NCBI RefSeq assembly: GCF_947036865.1
Contig: NZ_CAMQSF010000025.1
Coordinates: forward strand, 1 to 50,463
DNA from: an uncultured Caulobacter sp.
Lineage (GTDB): Bacteria > Pseudomonadota > Alphaproteobacteria > Caulobacterales > Caulobacteraceae
Reading direction: 5' to 3'
Length of the DNA: 50,463 nt
Part shown: piece after piece, positions 17,062 through 28,345 of the stretch
Position numbering within the stretch: position 1 is the first letter of the stretch
Layout: every line of letters begins with the position of its first letter
The notes under the pieces: model-generated
Told to the model about the DNA's origin: nothing
The model's database searches: none
What the model saw: only the letters and a program-made list of their open reading frames with translations
Program-made: the position numbers and the translations under genes

Positions 17062-19221
17062 ATGGTCAAGCTTCCGGGTTGTGGAGAGCAGGTCGAAGTG
17101 GCGACCGTCGCGTGGCGTAACACATCGAGGGACTGGAGCCGCCCGGCGGCTCTGATCTGCGCCTATCTGGCCGCGGTGCTCTACAGTCTGTTCCTGGCCG
17201 GCGCGACGCACGGCATCCCCAGCATCTGGACGGCGAACGCCGTGGCGATCGGCGCCCTGCTGGCCCTGAGCCCGCGCCAGTGGCCGGGGTTTCTCGGCGT
17301 CTGCGGCCTGGCCCATCTGGGGCTGGAGCTGGTCGTCGGCGACGGCTGGCGGTTCGGCGTGCTGGTCACCCTGCTCGACACGGCCCAGATCGTCGGCACC
17401 GCCGTGCTGATGCGGATCCTGGGCGCGCCGAGCCGGGTGCGCGGCCCGCGCGGGCTGATCCTGGTGATCTCGGTGGGCTCGGCCCTGACCGCCGCCGGCT
17501 CGATCCTGGCGAACGGCGTGCTGTCGATCAGCGCCGGCCGGCCCTTCCTGCTGGGTTGGACCGACTGGATGTCCTCCAACGTGCTGGGCGTGGCCATCGC
17601 CCTGCCCATCACCCTGATCCTGGCCGACCGCCGGCATCGTGACGGCTTCAAGGTGCATCCGACCGAAAGCCTGGCCACCGTGGCCCTGGGCGCGGCGACC
17701 TCGGTCCTCGTGTTCAGCGGCGAGGTGGCCTATCCGGCGCTGCTGTTCGCCCCCGCCCTGCTGGCCACCTTCCGGGGTGGACCGCGCGCGGTGGCGGCGG
17801 TGGTGACCGCCTCCCTGGCCGCGGCGATCCCGGCGGTGCTGCATCGCACGGGCCTCGCCCCCCACGCCAACTTGCAGCCGCTGCGCCAGGCCCTGGTCTT
17901 TCACATCGCGCTCTACGTCGTCAGCCTGATGACCGCCCTGGCGCTGGCCCGGCAGGCCAGGCTGCAGGTGTTGCTGGAGCGCCGCCAGGCCGCCGCTCGC
18001 GCCGCCCAGGCTCGCGCCCAGGCCGCCAACGCGGCGAAGTCGGAGTTCCTGGCCACCATCAGCCACGAGATCCGCACGCCGCTGAACAGCATCCTGGGCT
18101 TCGCGGCCCTCGTCGCCGACGATCCCAGCCTGTCGACCGAGAACCGCCGGCGGCTGGACCTGATCGGCCGCGCCGGCCGCTCCCTGACCGAGATCGTCGG
18201 CGACCTGCTGGACTTCGCCAAGGTCGAGGCCGGCCGGCTGGAGCTGAGCCTGGCCCCCACCGCGCCGGCGGCCCTGCTGCGCGACGCGGTGGCCATCGTC
18301 GCCCCGGCCGCCAGCGCCAAGGGCCTGGACCTGCGCGCCGAGGTGCGATCGGTCGGCGAGGAAGACGCCGAGGCGGTGTTCGCCCTCGACGAGACCCGCC
18401 TGCGCCAGGTGCTGCTGAACCTGCTGGCCAACGCGCTGAAGTTCACCAGCGAGGGTGGCGTCCTCGCGCGGCTGACGGCCGGTCCTGGCCGGGGCCAGCT
18501 GTCCTTCGAGGTGATCGACACCGGCATCGGCATCGCGCCCGAGGTGCAGCCGCGACTCTTCCAGCGCTTCAGCCAGGCCGACAGCTCGATCAGCCGCAGC
18601 TATGGCGGCACGGGCCTGGGCCTGGCGATCAGCAAGGCGCTGATCTCGGCCATGGGCGGCGAGATCGGCGTCGAGAGCCGTCCGGGCGAGGGCGCGCGGT
18701 TCTGGATCACCCTGACGGCCGAGCGCCGCGATCCGGTCGCCGCCGCCCGGCCCGCCGAGCCGGCGGACGTCGCCGCCGACCGGGCCGTCCGGGTGCTGCT
18801 GGTGGACGACCATCCGATGAACCGCGAGCTGGGCACGGCCCTTCTGACCCTGGCCGGCTGCGCGGTGACCACGGCCGAGAACGGGCTTCAGGCGCTGGAG
18901 GCGGCGCGCGGCGGCGCGTTCGATCTGGTGCTGATGGACGTGCACATGCCCGGGATGGACGGCCTGGCCGCCACCCGCGCCATCCGCGCCCTGCCCGGCC
19001 CGGCGGCCGAGATGCCGATCATCGCGCTCAGCGCCGACGTCCTGCCCGAGCAGATCGCCCGCTGCCGCGCGGCCGGCATGACCGATCACGTCGGCAAGCC
19101 GATCCGTCGCGAGGACCTTTTCGCGGCCGTGGCGCGAGCGCTGGAGCAGGCGGCGGCGCGTGACGACGTCGAGGCCGGCAACACGCCGACCGAGGCCTTC
19201 ATTTCGGTCCCGCCTGGATGA
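17062..19221 (+). CDS. MASE1 hybrid sensor histidine kinase
   Basis: 719 residues. About eight membrane segments form an N-terminal MASE1 sensor (about 25-300, with WTANAVAIGALL). A short coiled coil is followed by the HisKA domain with H335 (FLATISHEIRTPLN) and the HATPase domain (N box NLLANALKF, G boxes DTGIGIAPE and GGTGLGLAISK). A C-terminal receiver has acidic pocket DD (VLLVDDHPMN), phosphoacceptor D626 (LVLMDVHMPGMDG) and K in VGKPI. No cognate response regulator is adjacent. The start is uncertain: a longer frame begins at 16927 and a GTG lies at 17098; 17062 gives a sensible N-terminus. The 3' end overlaps the convergent hydrolase by 23 bases. Confidence 0.88.
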   Translation: MVKLPGCGEQVEVATVAWRNTSRDWSRPAALICAYLAAVLYSLFLAGATHGIPSIWTANAVAIGALLALSPRQWPGFLGVCGLAHLGLELVVGDGWRFGVLVTLLDTAQIVGTAVLMRILGAPSRVRGPRGLILVISVGSALTAAGSILANGVLSISAGRPFLLGWTDWMSSNVLGVAIALPITLILADRRHRDGFKVHPTESLATVALGAATSVLVFSGEVAYPALLFAPALLATFRGGPRAVAAVVTASLAAAIPAVLHRTGLAPHANLQPLRQALVFHIALYVVSLMTALALARQARLQVLLERRQAAARAAQARAQAANAAKSEFLATISHEIRTPLNSILGFAALVADDPSLSTENRRRLDLIGRAGRSLTEIVGDLLDFAKVEAGRLELSLAPTAPAALLRDAVAIVAPAASAKGLDLRAEVRSVGEEDAEAVFALDETRLRQVLLNLLANALKFTSEGGVLARLTAGPGRGQLSFEVIDTGIGIAPEVQPRLFQRFSQADSSISRSYGGTGLGLAISKALISAMGGEIGVESRPGEGARFWITLTAERRDPVAAARPAEPADVAADRAVRVLLVDDHPMNRELGTALLTLAGCAVTTAENGLQALEAARGGAFDLVLMDVHMPGMDGLAATRAIRALPGPAAEMPIIALSADVLPEQIARCRAAGMTDHVGKPIRREDLFAAVARALEQAAARDDVEAGNTPTEAFISVPPG

Positions 19222-20233
19222 CGTCGCGAATGGCGTCGACGACCGCCCGAGGCTGGTCCAGCTGCACGAGGTGGCTGGAGTCCTCGGCGATCCGCCACTG
19301 CCCGCGCCGGGACAGGGCCGCCAGGGCCTTGTGGCTGTCCCGCCAGTCGGCCTGCAGGGCCGGAAACTCGTCCTTGGCCTCCTCGGCCCACAGACCCGGC
19401 CTTCCCGAGCTGATCACGATCAGCGGCAGGTCGCCATAGGTCCTGTCGTCCTTGACGACCCGTTCTCCGTTCGGCTCGTACTCCTCGTACGAAGAGGCCT
19501 GGGTGCGCAGGCGGGCCGGATCGGCGTCGAGGCGGGCCAGAGCCGCCTGCGCCTTCGCCGGGATTTCCGGGTAGTAGACGAAGCACGGCGGCGCGGGGAC
19601 GCCGGCCTTGATCCGCCCGCTCTCGACGCCGGCGGCGCAGTCGCGCAGGCGCTTAGACTCGCTGGCGAAATAGGCGCGATCGGCGGCGGCCGCCTTGGGG
19701 CCCACCGCGGCCTCGCGGGCCACGTCGTGGGGCCGCGCCGGATCGACGAGCACGATCCCGGCGACCGCGCGCGGATGGCGATCGGCGAAGGTCAGCACCT
19801 CTTGCGCCCCCGCCGAATGGCCGACCAGCACATAGGGGCCGTTGACGGCGGCGGCCTTCAGGGCGCGCTCGAGATCGTCCGTGGTCCGGCCGACGGTCTG
19901 GGCCGCCTTGGGATCGCCGTCGCTGAGCCCGAACCCGGCGCGGTCCCAGGCGCAGACGCGCGTCGTCTCAGCCGCTCGCGGCTGCACCTTGGCCCAGGTC
20001 CCGGACCAGCTGCCCAGCCCCGCGATGAGGATCACCGTGGGGGAGCCCCGCCCCACGCAGCGAAGATGGATGCGCCGCGCGCCCTCGACCGCCACGAGGC
20101 CGTCGGGCGCGACATAGTCGGTCATCGCCTCGACGACCGGAACGCCCTGGATCACCTGCGCCCGGGCGTCGACCGAAAGGACGGCCAGCGCCAGGCCGAT
20201 CGCCACGCCGAAAACATTCTTCATGCCCCTCAT
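19199..20233 (-). CDS. Exported alpha/beta-hydrolase
   Basis: 344 residues with a signal peptide ([20 protein letters not shown], cut near ARAQ). The oxyanion strand is [15 protein letters not shown], and the nucleophile elbow GHSAG places S140 in the catalytic position. Acidic and His triad members lie in VLVDPARP and in the C-terminal [12 protein letters not shown]. It likely hydrolyses an ester or amide in the periplasm; substrate unknown. Start 20233 has GTGGGG upstream; an alternative ATG at 20224 would only trim three residues. Confidence 0.85.
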   Translation of the reverse strand: MRGMKNVFGVAIGLALAVLSVDARAQVIQGVPVVEAMTDYVAPDGLVAVEGARRIHLRCVGRGSPTVILIAGLGSWSGTWAKVQPRAAETTRVCAWDRAGFGLSDGDPKAAQTVGRTTDDLERALKAAAVNGPYVLVGHSAGAQEVLTFADRHPRAVAGIVLVDPARPHDVAREAAVGPKAAAADRAYFASESKRLRDCAAGVESGRIKAGVPAPPCFVYYPEIPAKAQAALARLDADPARLRTQASSYEEYEPNGERVVKDDRTYGDLPLIVISSGRPGLWAEEAKDEFPALQADWRDSHKALAALSRRGQWRIAEDSSHLVQLDQPRAVVDAIRDVIQAGPK

Positions 20234-20539
20234 GCCAACCCCACATCGCGCTTCACGACGGGGGCGAGCTAAACCGTCTTTACGCGGCCATGTCGAGCGA
20301 CGGACAGTTGGGGTCGCTGGTTTTGGGCGTGCAAAAGGCTGTTTAGCGTTGAGTGTTGATGGCCTCTCGGGAGCCGTCCTCGCCCCCCCCGGGTCCGGCG
20401 GCGCCGGCCCGGGGGGACGAGGATTTCCATCCGGACCCGCGCCCACACTCAGCGTGAAAACAGGCAAACAAAAACGCCCCGGTCCAGCGACCGGGGCGTC
20501 TCTGTCTCAGAGGGCTCGGAGCCCGTCCGAGCGACTTCC
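20234..20539. other. Gap between rpoD and the hydrolase with a large GC palindrome
   Basis: About 306 bases. It holds the rpoD terminator and, at about 20376-20423, a long imperfect GC-rich inverted repeat (outer arms TCCTCG/CGAGGA, inner CCGGC/GCCGG) that would fold strongly in RNA. No ORF is convincing. Confidence 0.5.
20463..20499 (-). terminator. rpoD terminator
   Basis: An 11-bp perfect stem ACGCCCCGGTC/GACCGGGGCGT (20474-20484, 20489-20499) with loop CAGC. On the minus strand it is followed by TTTTTGTTTG. It lies about 40 bases after the rpoD stop. Confidence 0.9.
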
Positions 20540-22498
<1,959 letters not shown>

Positions 22499-23048
22499 CA
22501 AGCTCTCCGCAATCGACGCCGCCTTCGCTCGAGAACGGCGCCGAGAAAATCCGTCGTGAAGGGCGTTGCCCGCCGGTGCGCTTTTAGGTCAGCGCGTGTC
22601 CCAGTGATCACGTTCCCGTCAAAAACCGCCAAACGCGCCCGATCTCGCCATGTGCGATCGCTCCGCGAGAGACCCGGCGGAGACATCACGGCGTGGGCGC
22701 GGCCTTGGCGCTTTCCGCGAAGGGCAAGCGACCGCTGGGGACCTGGGGCGGCGGCGAGGGTGACATCCTGTTTCGAATGAGGGCGCGCGCTTGGGCGGCC
22801 CGAGCGATGTCAGTCAGCTGCGTGGCAAATCCTTGAGTCGGCATGTGGCTTTGGGGGGCGCTGGTGTCAAGATGGGATGGCCCCGCGACTGCAATATTTG
22901 CAAACGCCAAGGGCCCGTCCTCGCCCTTCGACAGGCTCAGGGTGAGGACTATTTTCCGCGCCGCGCCGTCTTCAGCGCAACGTCAGTAGAAAACCTCACC
23001 CTGAGCCTGTCGAAGGGCGGGGTTTTCGGCCCCGCTTGAACCGCGCCG
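22499..23048. other. Gap between dnaG and rpoD
   Basis: About 550 bases without a supportable gene. The part near rpoD presumably holds its promoters; I see no clear consensus element. The part near dnaG holds an inverted pair of a 24-base repeat and a 6-bp hairpin (23017-23035) just after the dnaG stop. Confidence 0.55.
22924..23017. repeat. Inverted pair of a 24-base intergenic repeat
   Basis: The arm at 22924-22947 (begins CCCTTCGACAGGCTCAGG) and the arm at 22994-23017 are perfect inverted copies separated by 46 bases. The same pair recurs at 49729-49802. Confidence 0.9.
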
Positions 23049-24977
23049 TTAATGCAGCACCTGGGCCACCAGTCCCGGATCGGTCCAGCCGCCGCTGTCG
23101 ATCAGGCGCTTGACCGCGTCGCGTTCGGTCTTCAGGCGCAGCAGGGTCTGGAAGTCGCTCTCGTCGGCCAGATCGGTCTTGGCGTCGTCGACCGCCCGCT
23201 CCAGCGCCGTCAGTCGCAGCAGGAGATCGAAGGCCTGCGACCAAAGGGCGCGGACCGCCTCGTCGGGGCTCTGGGCGGCGCTGCGCGAGGCGTCCAGCGC
23301 CGTGACGTGCGAGGCCGCGCGCTCCAGGGCCGCCAGGGCCGCCTCGTCGAAGCCGGCCGAGGCCAGGCGCCCGCGCAGCATCTCGGCCTCGACGTGGTCG
23401 GCCTCCATGCGCAGGTTGACCAGCTCGTGGGCGATGGCGTCGAGCCGCTGGTCGCCGAAGCCCTGGTTCATCAGGACCTCGATACGGTCGTCGACCACCT
23501 TGGGATCGCGCAGGGCGGCGACCAGCAGCGCGGCCGAGAACGGCTTGGGCGCCTGCTGCAGGGCGGCGGCGGCGTGGCGCCCCTCGGCCGTGGCGCCCTC
23601 CAGCCGGGCGCGCCCTCCGCGACGCGGCGCGTTGTCCCAGCGGGCGCGCGACATCGTCCGCGCCGCGTCGCTGGCGTCGGGCTTGATCCGACGCGCGGCG
23701 CGCATCTCGTCCAGCCGGTCGAGCAGCTCTTCCTTATAGGCGTGCGCCAAGTCCTTGTCGGCGATGGTCGCCGCCATGGTGCGCAGGCGGACCTTCAGGT
23801 TCGTGCGCTGCTCGGGCGTGTCCAACGGCTCGAGGTCGCGCTCGCGCTCGAACAGCTGCTGCACGAACGGCTTGGTGTCGGCCAGCTGGGCGCGCAGCGC
23901 GGCCGGCCCCTGCTCGCGCAGCACGTCGTCCGGATCCTTGCCGCCCACGGGCATCGAGAACAGAAACGAGCGGCCGGGCTTGAGCAGCGGCAGCGCGCGG
24001 TCGATGGCGCGGTCGGCGGCGCGCTGGCCGGCCTTGTCGCCGTCGAAGCACAGGGTCGGCGTCGGGTGCAGGCGCCACAGCGCCTCCATCTGCTCCTCGG
24101 TCAGGGCCGTGCCCATGGCCGCCACCGCCGGGATCCCGGCCCGCTGGCAGGCGATGACGTCCATATAGCCCTCGACCACCACCATCGGCGGCCGCTCGCC
24201 GCCGCTCTGGCCGGCGTGCAGGATCTTGCGGGCCTCGAACAGGCCGTAGAGCACCCGGCCCTTGTGGAAGAGGCTGGTCTCGGGGCCGTTCAGATACTTT
24301 GCGCGGGCGGCGGGATCCATGGCCCGGCCGCCGAACGAGACGACCTTGCCCCGGCTGTCGGTGATCGGGAAGATGATCCGGTCGCGGAAGCGGTCATAGG
24401 GCGCTCCGCCGTCCTCGGGCGCGATCAGCACGCCGGCGTCGACCAGATCGCCGGGCTTGGCGCCCTTGGCGATCAGATAGTCCTTCAACCCCGTGCGGTT
24501 GTTGGGCGAAAAGCCGATGCGGAAGCGGCTCCATTCCTTCTCCGGCAGGCCGCGCTTTTCCAGATAGGCGCGCGCGGCCTGGCCGCCGGGCCGGCGCAGC
24601 TCGCCCTCGAACCAGGCCGCCGCCAGTTCCATCCAGTCGCCCAGCGACGAGCGCTTCTGCTCCTCGCGGGCGGCGCGGGGATCGACCTCGGGCAGGCTCA
24701 TGCCGGCCTCGGCCGCCAGGCGCTCGACGGCTTCCGCGAAGGTCAGCCGCTCGGTCTCCTGCAGGAAGCTGATGATGTCGCCGTGCTTGCCGCTGGAGAA
24801 GCAGTGATAGAAGCCCTTCTCGTCGTTGACGAAGAACGACGGGCTCTTTTCCTTGGTGAACGGCGACAGCCCCGCGTACTCGCGCCCCTGCCGCCGCAGC
24901 TTCACCGTCTTTCCGATCACGTCGGACGGGCGAAGGCGGGACTTCAGTTCTTCAAGGAAGCGGTCGTCGAAACGCAT
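23049..24977 (-). CDS. dnaG: DNA primase DnaG
   Basis: 642 residues. The N-terminal zinc-binding domain (about 1-100) is followed by the RNA polymerase/TOPRIM domain (about 120-430): TDSRGKVVSFGGRAM, and the TOPRIM metal motifs VVVEGYMDVIACQRAGI and LCFDGDKAGQRAADRAI. The C-terminal DnaB-interacting domain is about 460-642. It makes RNA primers for Okazaki fragments at the replication fork. The zinc motif is altered: S38, T41, C59 and S62 stand where C-x2-H and C-x2-C are expected. Other catalytic motifs are normal, so the gene appears functional. Confidence 0.97.
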   Translation of the reverse strand: MRFDDRFLEELKSRLRPSDVIGKTVKLRRQGREYAGLSPFTKEKSPSFFVNDEKGFYHCFSSGKHGDIISFLQETERLTFAEAVERLAAEAGMSLPEVDPRAAREEQKRSSLGDWMELAAAWFEGELRRPGGQAARAYLEKRGLPEKEWSRFRIGFSPNNRTGLKDYLIAKGAKPGDLVDAGVLIAPEDGGAPYDRFRDRIIFPITDSRGKVVSFGGRAMDPAARAKYLNGPETSLFHKGRVLYGLFEARKILHAGQSGGERPPMVVVEGYMDVIACQRAGIPAVAAMGTALTEEQMEALWRLHPTPTLCFDGDKAGQRAADRAIDRALPLLKPGRSFLFSMPVGGKDPDDVLREQGPAALRAQLADTKPFVQQLFERERDLEPLDTPEQRTNLKVRLRTMAATIADKDLAHAYKEELLDRLDEMRAARRIKPDASDAARTMSRARWDNAPRRGGRARLEGATAEGRHAAAALQQAPKPFSAALLVAALRDPKVVDDRIEVLMNQGFGDQRLDAIAHELVNLRMEADHVEAEMLRGRLASAGFDEAALAALERAASHVTALDASRSAAQSPDEAVRALWSQAFDLLLRLTALERAVDDAKTDLADESDFQTLLRLKTERDAVKRLIDSGGWTDPGLVAQVLH

Positions 24978-25077
24978 CGAGGCAGAGGGCGGAACTCGCG
25001 GGCTTTAACCCACCACCTCTATCTCGGGCGACGCTTCGCCAGAACCGGTCGTGGGCGGGTCGTAAAGAGCATAGGGC

Positions 25078-25105
25078 GAGTCCCCCACAGGTTACGCACA
25101 GATTC
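25078..25105. promoter_or_regulatory. GANTC sites and DnaA-box-like sequence upstream of dnaG
   Basis: TTACGCACA (25092-25100) differs by one base from the DnaA box TTATNCACA. It is flanked by two CcrM sites, GAGTC (25078-25082) and GATTC (25101-25105). All lie about 100-130 bases before dnaG and before the divergent BON-domain gene. Confidence 0.4.
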
Positions 25106-25207
25106 GCCGATCCAAGCTCCGCCCTAGGAACGGGCGTCTTCGCCCGCTCGTTCGAGAGCCAGGGCGCCCCGGCGCGCCCGCCCCTCCCGAAGCCACGGAG
25201 AAGACCC

Positions 25208-26038
25208 ATGCCCCAGAGATGGAATGATCGCGAAGGCCGTTTCGACGTCGAGCCCGACGGCGATTTCGACCGCGAGCGCGGCTACGGCTACGACGCCGGG
25301 CGCCGGCGCGATCCGGCCTATGACTACGATCAGCGCGATCGCGGCCGTCGTCACGGCGACGATTTCCTGCGCGCGGCGCAACAGGGCGGCGACATCGGCT
25401 ATGGCCGCGCGCGGTCGGGCGCGGACTACGGCGCGGGCGCGGGCGGCTATCGCCAGCCCGGGGACTGGGGCCGCGTCGGCGGCCACGACTTCGGCTCGGC
25501 CACCGGCGACTACGGCCGGAGCGGCGGCGGGCGAACGGCCGACTATGGCGACGAGCGCTATTTCGACCATCGCGACCGCGACCGCTACGCCTATGGCGTG
25601 CCCAGCCGCGACCGCGGCTTCGCCCCGCGCGGCGGGGAGCGTTCGGCCCACGACGAGGACCGCAGCTGGTTCGACCGGGCGCGGGACGAGGTCTCGTCCT
25701 GGATGGGCGACCACGACGCCCAGCGTCGCCGCGAGGCCGACGGCGCGCATCGCGGCCGGGGCCCCAAGGGCTACCGCCGGTCCGACGAGCGCGTGCGCGA
25801 CGACATCAACGACCGCCTGACCGACGACAGCTGGCTGGACGCCCATGGGATCGAGGTCGCGGTCGAGAACGGCGACGTCACCCTCTCGGGCACGGTCCGC
25901 TCGCGCGAGGACAAGAAGCGCGCCGAGGCCTTGGTCGAGCGTGTCTCGGGCGTCGACAACGTGCAGAACAATCTGCGCGTCGACCGGGGGACCGAGGCCG
26001 CCGCCACCGCTGTCCCGACCTCGCCGCCGCTGGGCTGA
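25208..26038 (+). CDS. BON-domain protein with low-complexity N-terminal half
   Basis: 276 residues. Residues 1-150 are low-complexity, rich in Arg, Asp, Gly and Tyr (RDRGRRHGDD, YDYDQRDR). Around 150-180 is the segment SWFDRARDEVSSWMGDHDAQRRR, seen in other proteobacterial BON proteins. A single BON domain (about 195-262) has VRDDINDRLTDDSWLDAHGIEVAVENGDVTLSG-type layout, ending VSGVDNVQNNLRV. There is no signal peptide. BON domains bind phospholipid or other hydrophobic ligands; the role here is unknown, perhaps stress-related. A terminator follows at 26050. Confidence 0.88.
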   Translation: MPQRWNDREGRFDVEPDGDFDRERGYGYDAGRRRDPAYDYDQRDRGRRHGDDFLRAAQQGGDIGYGRARSGADYGAGAGGYRQPGDWGRVGGHDFGSATGDYGRSGGGRTADYGDERYFDHRDRDRYAYGVPSRDRGFAPRGGERSAHDEDRSWFDRARDEVSSWMGDHDAQRRREADGAHRGRGPKGYRRSDERVRDDINDRLTDDSWLDAHGIEVAVENGDVTLSGTVRSREDKKRAEALVERVSGVDNVQNNLRVDRGTEAAATAVPTSPPLG

Positions 26039-26049
26039 GGCCAATGCTG

Positions 26050-26080
26050 AAATCCTCCCCCTCGGGGGAGGATTTTCTTT
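26050..26080 (+). terminator. Terminator after the BON-domain gene
   Basis: A 12-bp stem AAATCCTCCCCC/GGGGGAGGATTT (26050-26061, 26064-26075) leads into TTTTCTTT on the plus strand. The sequence also resembles the short CCTCCCCC hairpins seen elsewhere in the window. Confidence 0.85.
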
Positions 26081-26241
26081 GCTCGGACGACGCTAAGTTT
26101 CAGCATCGAAACGATAAACCGACCATTTTCGGGCGCCAGGCCTCCTCCGGCCAACTTGCCCTCGACAAGTCAGGATGAAGGCCACAAACATCCCGCTTCT
26201 CGTCGCGGGGCGCATACCCGCGCGCCGCATTGGGGTGTTTC

Positions 26242-28167
26242 GTGAAAGCGCTGTTCTTCTCCGTCTCCGTCCTGTCCCTGGTCGCCACCGCGGCGCTCGC
26301 CCAGAGCCCGCCCGAGTCCGCGCCGCCGACCCCGCCGATCGCCGCCCCGCGCGACATCCCCTATGTCGGCCAGCTGAAGGTCGCCGTCGACGCCACTGAT
26401 CTGGACCGCAAGATCTGGAACGTCACGACCACCATGCCGGTCGCCAAGTCGGGCGACTTCGTCTTCCTCTATCCGCAGTGGGTGCCGGGCGGCCACTCGC
26501 CGCGCAACGATCTGGACAAGCTGGCCGGCCTGGTCGTCACGGCGAACGGCAAGCGCATCCCGTGGGTCCGCGACGTGGTCAATGTCCACGCCTTCCACGT
26601 CGACGTGCCGGCGGGGGTCAAGGAAATCCAGATCCGCTACCAGTTCCTGACCGCCGTCGAGGGCAAGGTCGGGCGCATCGAGGTCACGCCCGAAATGCTG
26701 AACCTGCAGTGGCTGCAGGTCGTGATGTATCCGGCCGGCTACTACACCCGCCAGATCCCGGTCGAGGCTAGCGTCAAGCTGCCGGAGGGCTGGAAGTTCG
26801 CCACGGCCCTGGAAACCGCCAAGACCGACGGCCAGACCACGACCTTCAAGCCGACCAATGTCGAGATCCTGGTCGACTCGCCGATGATGGCCGGCAAGTA
26901 CTTCAAGTCGATCGACCTGGACCCGACCGGTCCGGCCCCGGTGCGCCTGAACCTCGTGGCCGACAGCCCCGACAACCTTGAGGCCAAGCCCGAGCAGATC
27001 CAGGCGCACAAGGAGCTCGTGCAACAGGCCTACAAGCTCTACGGCTCGCATCACTACGACCACTACGACTTCCTGGTGGCCATGTCCGACCGCCTGGGCG
27101 GCATCGGCCTGGAGCACCACCGCTCGTCGGAGAACGGCGTCTCGCCCAAGTACTTCACCGACTGGGAGAAGCAGTACGCCGGCCGCTCGCTGCTGCCGCA
27201 CGAATACACCCACTCCTGGAACGGCAAGTTCCGGCGCGCCGCCGACCTGTGGACGCCGAACCTGAACGTGCCGATGCGCGACAGCATGATGTGGGTCTAT
27301 GAGGGCCAGACCCAGTACTGGGGCAATGTGCTGGCCGCGCGCGCCGGCCTGATGACCAAGCAGCAGGCCCTGGACTCCATGGCCGCCACCGCCGCCGTCT
27401 ACGACAACCGCCGCGGCCGCGACTGGCGTCCGGTGCAGGACACCACCAACGACCCGATCATCGCCAACCGCAAGCCGCTCTCTTGGCTGTCGTGGCAGCG
27501 CAGCGAGGACTACTATTCCGAAGGCCAGCTGGTCTGGCTCGACGCCGACACCCTGATCCGCGAGAAGACCGGCGGCAAGAAGTCGCTGGACGACTTCGCC
27601 AAGGCCTTCTTCGGCATCGATAACGGCTCGTTCTCCGAGCACACCTACGTCTTCGACGACGTGGTCAAGACGCTGAACGGCGTCTATCCGTACGATTGGG
27701 CCAAGTTCCTGAAGAGCCGCATCCAGGAGGTGCAGCCCCGCGCGCCGCTGGATGGCCTCGAGCGCGGCGGCTACAAGCTGGTCTATACCGACACGCCGAC
27801 CGACTTCATGAAGCAGGCCGAGGCCCGCTCCAAGAGCGTGTCGCTGTCCTATTCGCTCGGGCTTTCGGTGGGCGGCGACGGCGTGCTGACCGACGTCCAG
27901 TGGGACGGCCCGGCGTTCAAGGCCGGCCTGACCCAGGGCCTGACCATCGTCGCCGTCAACGGCGAGGCCTACGAGGGCGACAAGCTGAAGGAGGCGGTCA
28001 AGGCGGCGATGAAGCCGGAGAACCCGCTGGTCGAGCTGCTGATCAAGGACGGCAGCCGCTATCGGACGGTCAAGATCGATTACCGCGGCGGCCTGCGCTA
28101 TCCGCGCCTCGAAAGGATCGCCGGCGTCCCCGACCATCTCGGCGACATCCTGGCCCCCAAGAAGTAG
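26242..28167 (+). CDS. Exported M61-family metalloaminopeptidase
   Basis: 641 residues from GTG 26242, which begins a good signal peptide (VKALFFSVSVLSLVATAALA); a TTG at 26230 would add four residues. The peptidase M61 N-terminal beta domain is followed by the zinc site HEYTH (H320, E321, H324) and the third ligand in YEGQTQYWG. A C-terminal PDZ domain (about 530-620, FKAGLTQGLTIVAVNGEAY) follows. Members are glycyl aminopeptidases acting on peptides in the periplasm or outside. A strong terminator follows. Confidence 0.92.
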   Translation: MKALFFSVSVLSLVATAALAQSPPESAPPTPPIAAPRDIPYVGQLKVAVDATDLDRKIWNVTTTMPVAKSGDFVFLYPQWVPGGHSPRNDLDKLAGLVVTANGKRIPWVRDVVNVHAFHVDVPAGVKEIQIRYQFLTAVEGKVGRIEVTPEMLNLQWLQVVMYPAGYYTRQIPVEASVKLPEGWKFATALETAKTDGQTTTFKPTNVEILVDSPMMAGKYFKSIDLDPTGPAPVRLNLVADSPDNLEAKPEQIQAHKELVQQAYKLYGSHHYDHYDFLVAMSDRLGGIGLEHHRSSENGVSPKYFTDWEKQYAGRSLLPHEYTHSWNGKFRRAADLWTPNLNVPMRDSMMWVYEGQTQYWGNVLAARAGLMTKQQALDSMAATAAVYDNRRGRDWRPVQDTTNDPIIANRKPLSWLSWQRSEDYYSEGQLVWLDADTLIREKTGGKKSLDDFAKAFFGIDNGSFSEHTYVFDDVVKTLNGVYPYDWAKFLKSRIQEVQPRAPLDGLERGGYKLVYTDTPTDFMKQAEARSKSVSLSYSLGLSVGGDGVLTDVQWDGPAFKAGLTQGLTIVAVNGEAYEGDKLKEAVKAAMKPENPLVELLIKDGSRYRTVKIDYRGGLRYPRLERIAGVPDHLGDILAPKK

Positions 28168-28278
28168 TCGACCGGGGCCGCGACGCGCCGCGTTCGCGGC
28201 CTGCGACGATTTGGAGAAGGGCGGAGCGCCGGCGTTCGTGGCATCCTCCGCCCGTTCGATCCCTCCGAACGCGTACAA

Positions 28279-28313
28279 CAAAGGGCCCGCGCCCCTCCAT
28301 GCGGGCCCTTTTT
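28279..28313 (+). terminator. Terminator after the M61 peptidase gene
   Basis: An 11-bp stem AAGGGCCCGC/GCGGGCCCTT with flanking A/T (28280-28290, 28301-28311) and a 10-base loop leads into TTTTTC. Confidence 0.9.
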
Positions 28314-28345
28314 CACGTCCGGACCGCGACCACCCATCGAGAAAA

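Noticed and set aside
23017..23035. Hairpin GCGGGG/CCCCGC after dnaG as a terminator
   Set aside because: The stem is only 6 bp and no T-run follows on the minus strand.
23052..25127. 691-codon plus-strand open frame
   Set aside because: Antisense shadow of dnaG; Gly/Gln/His/Arg-rich with no motifs.
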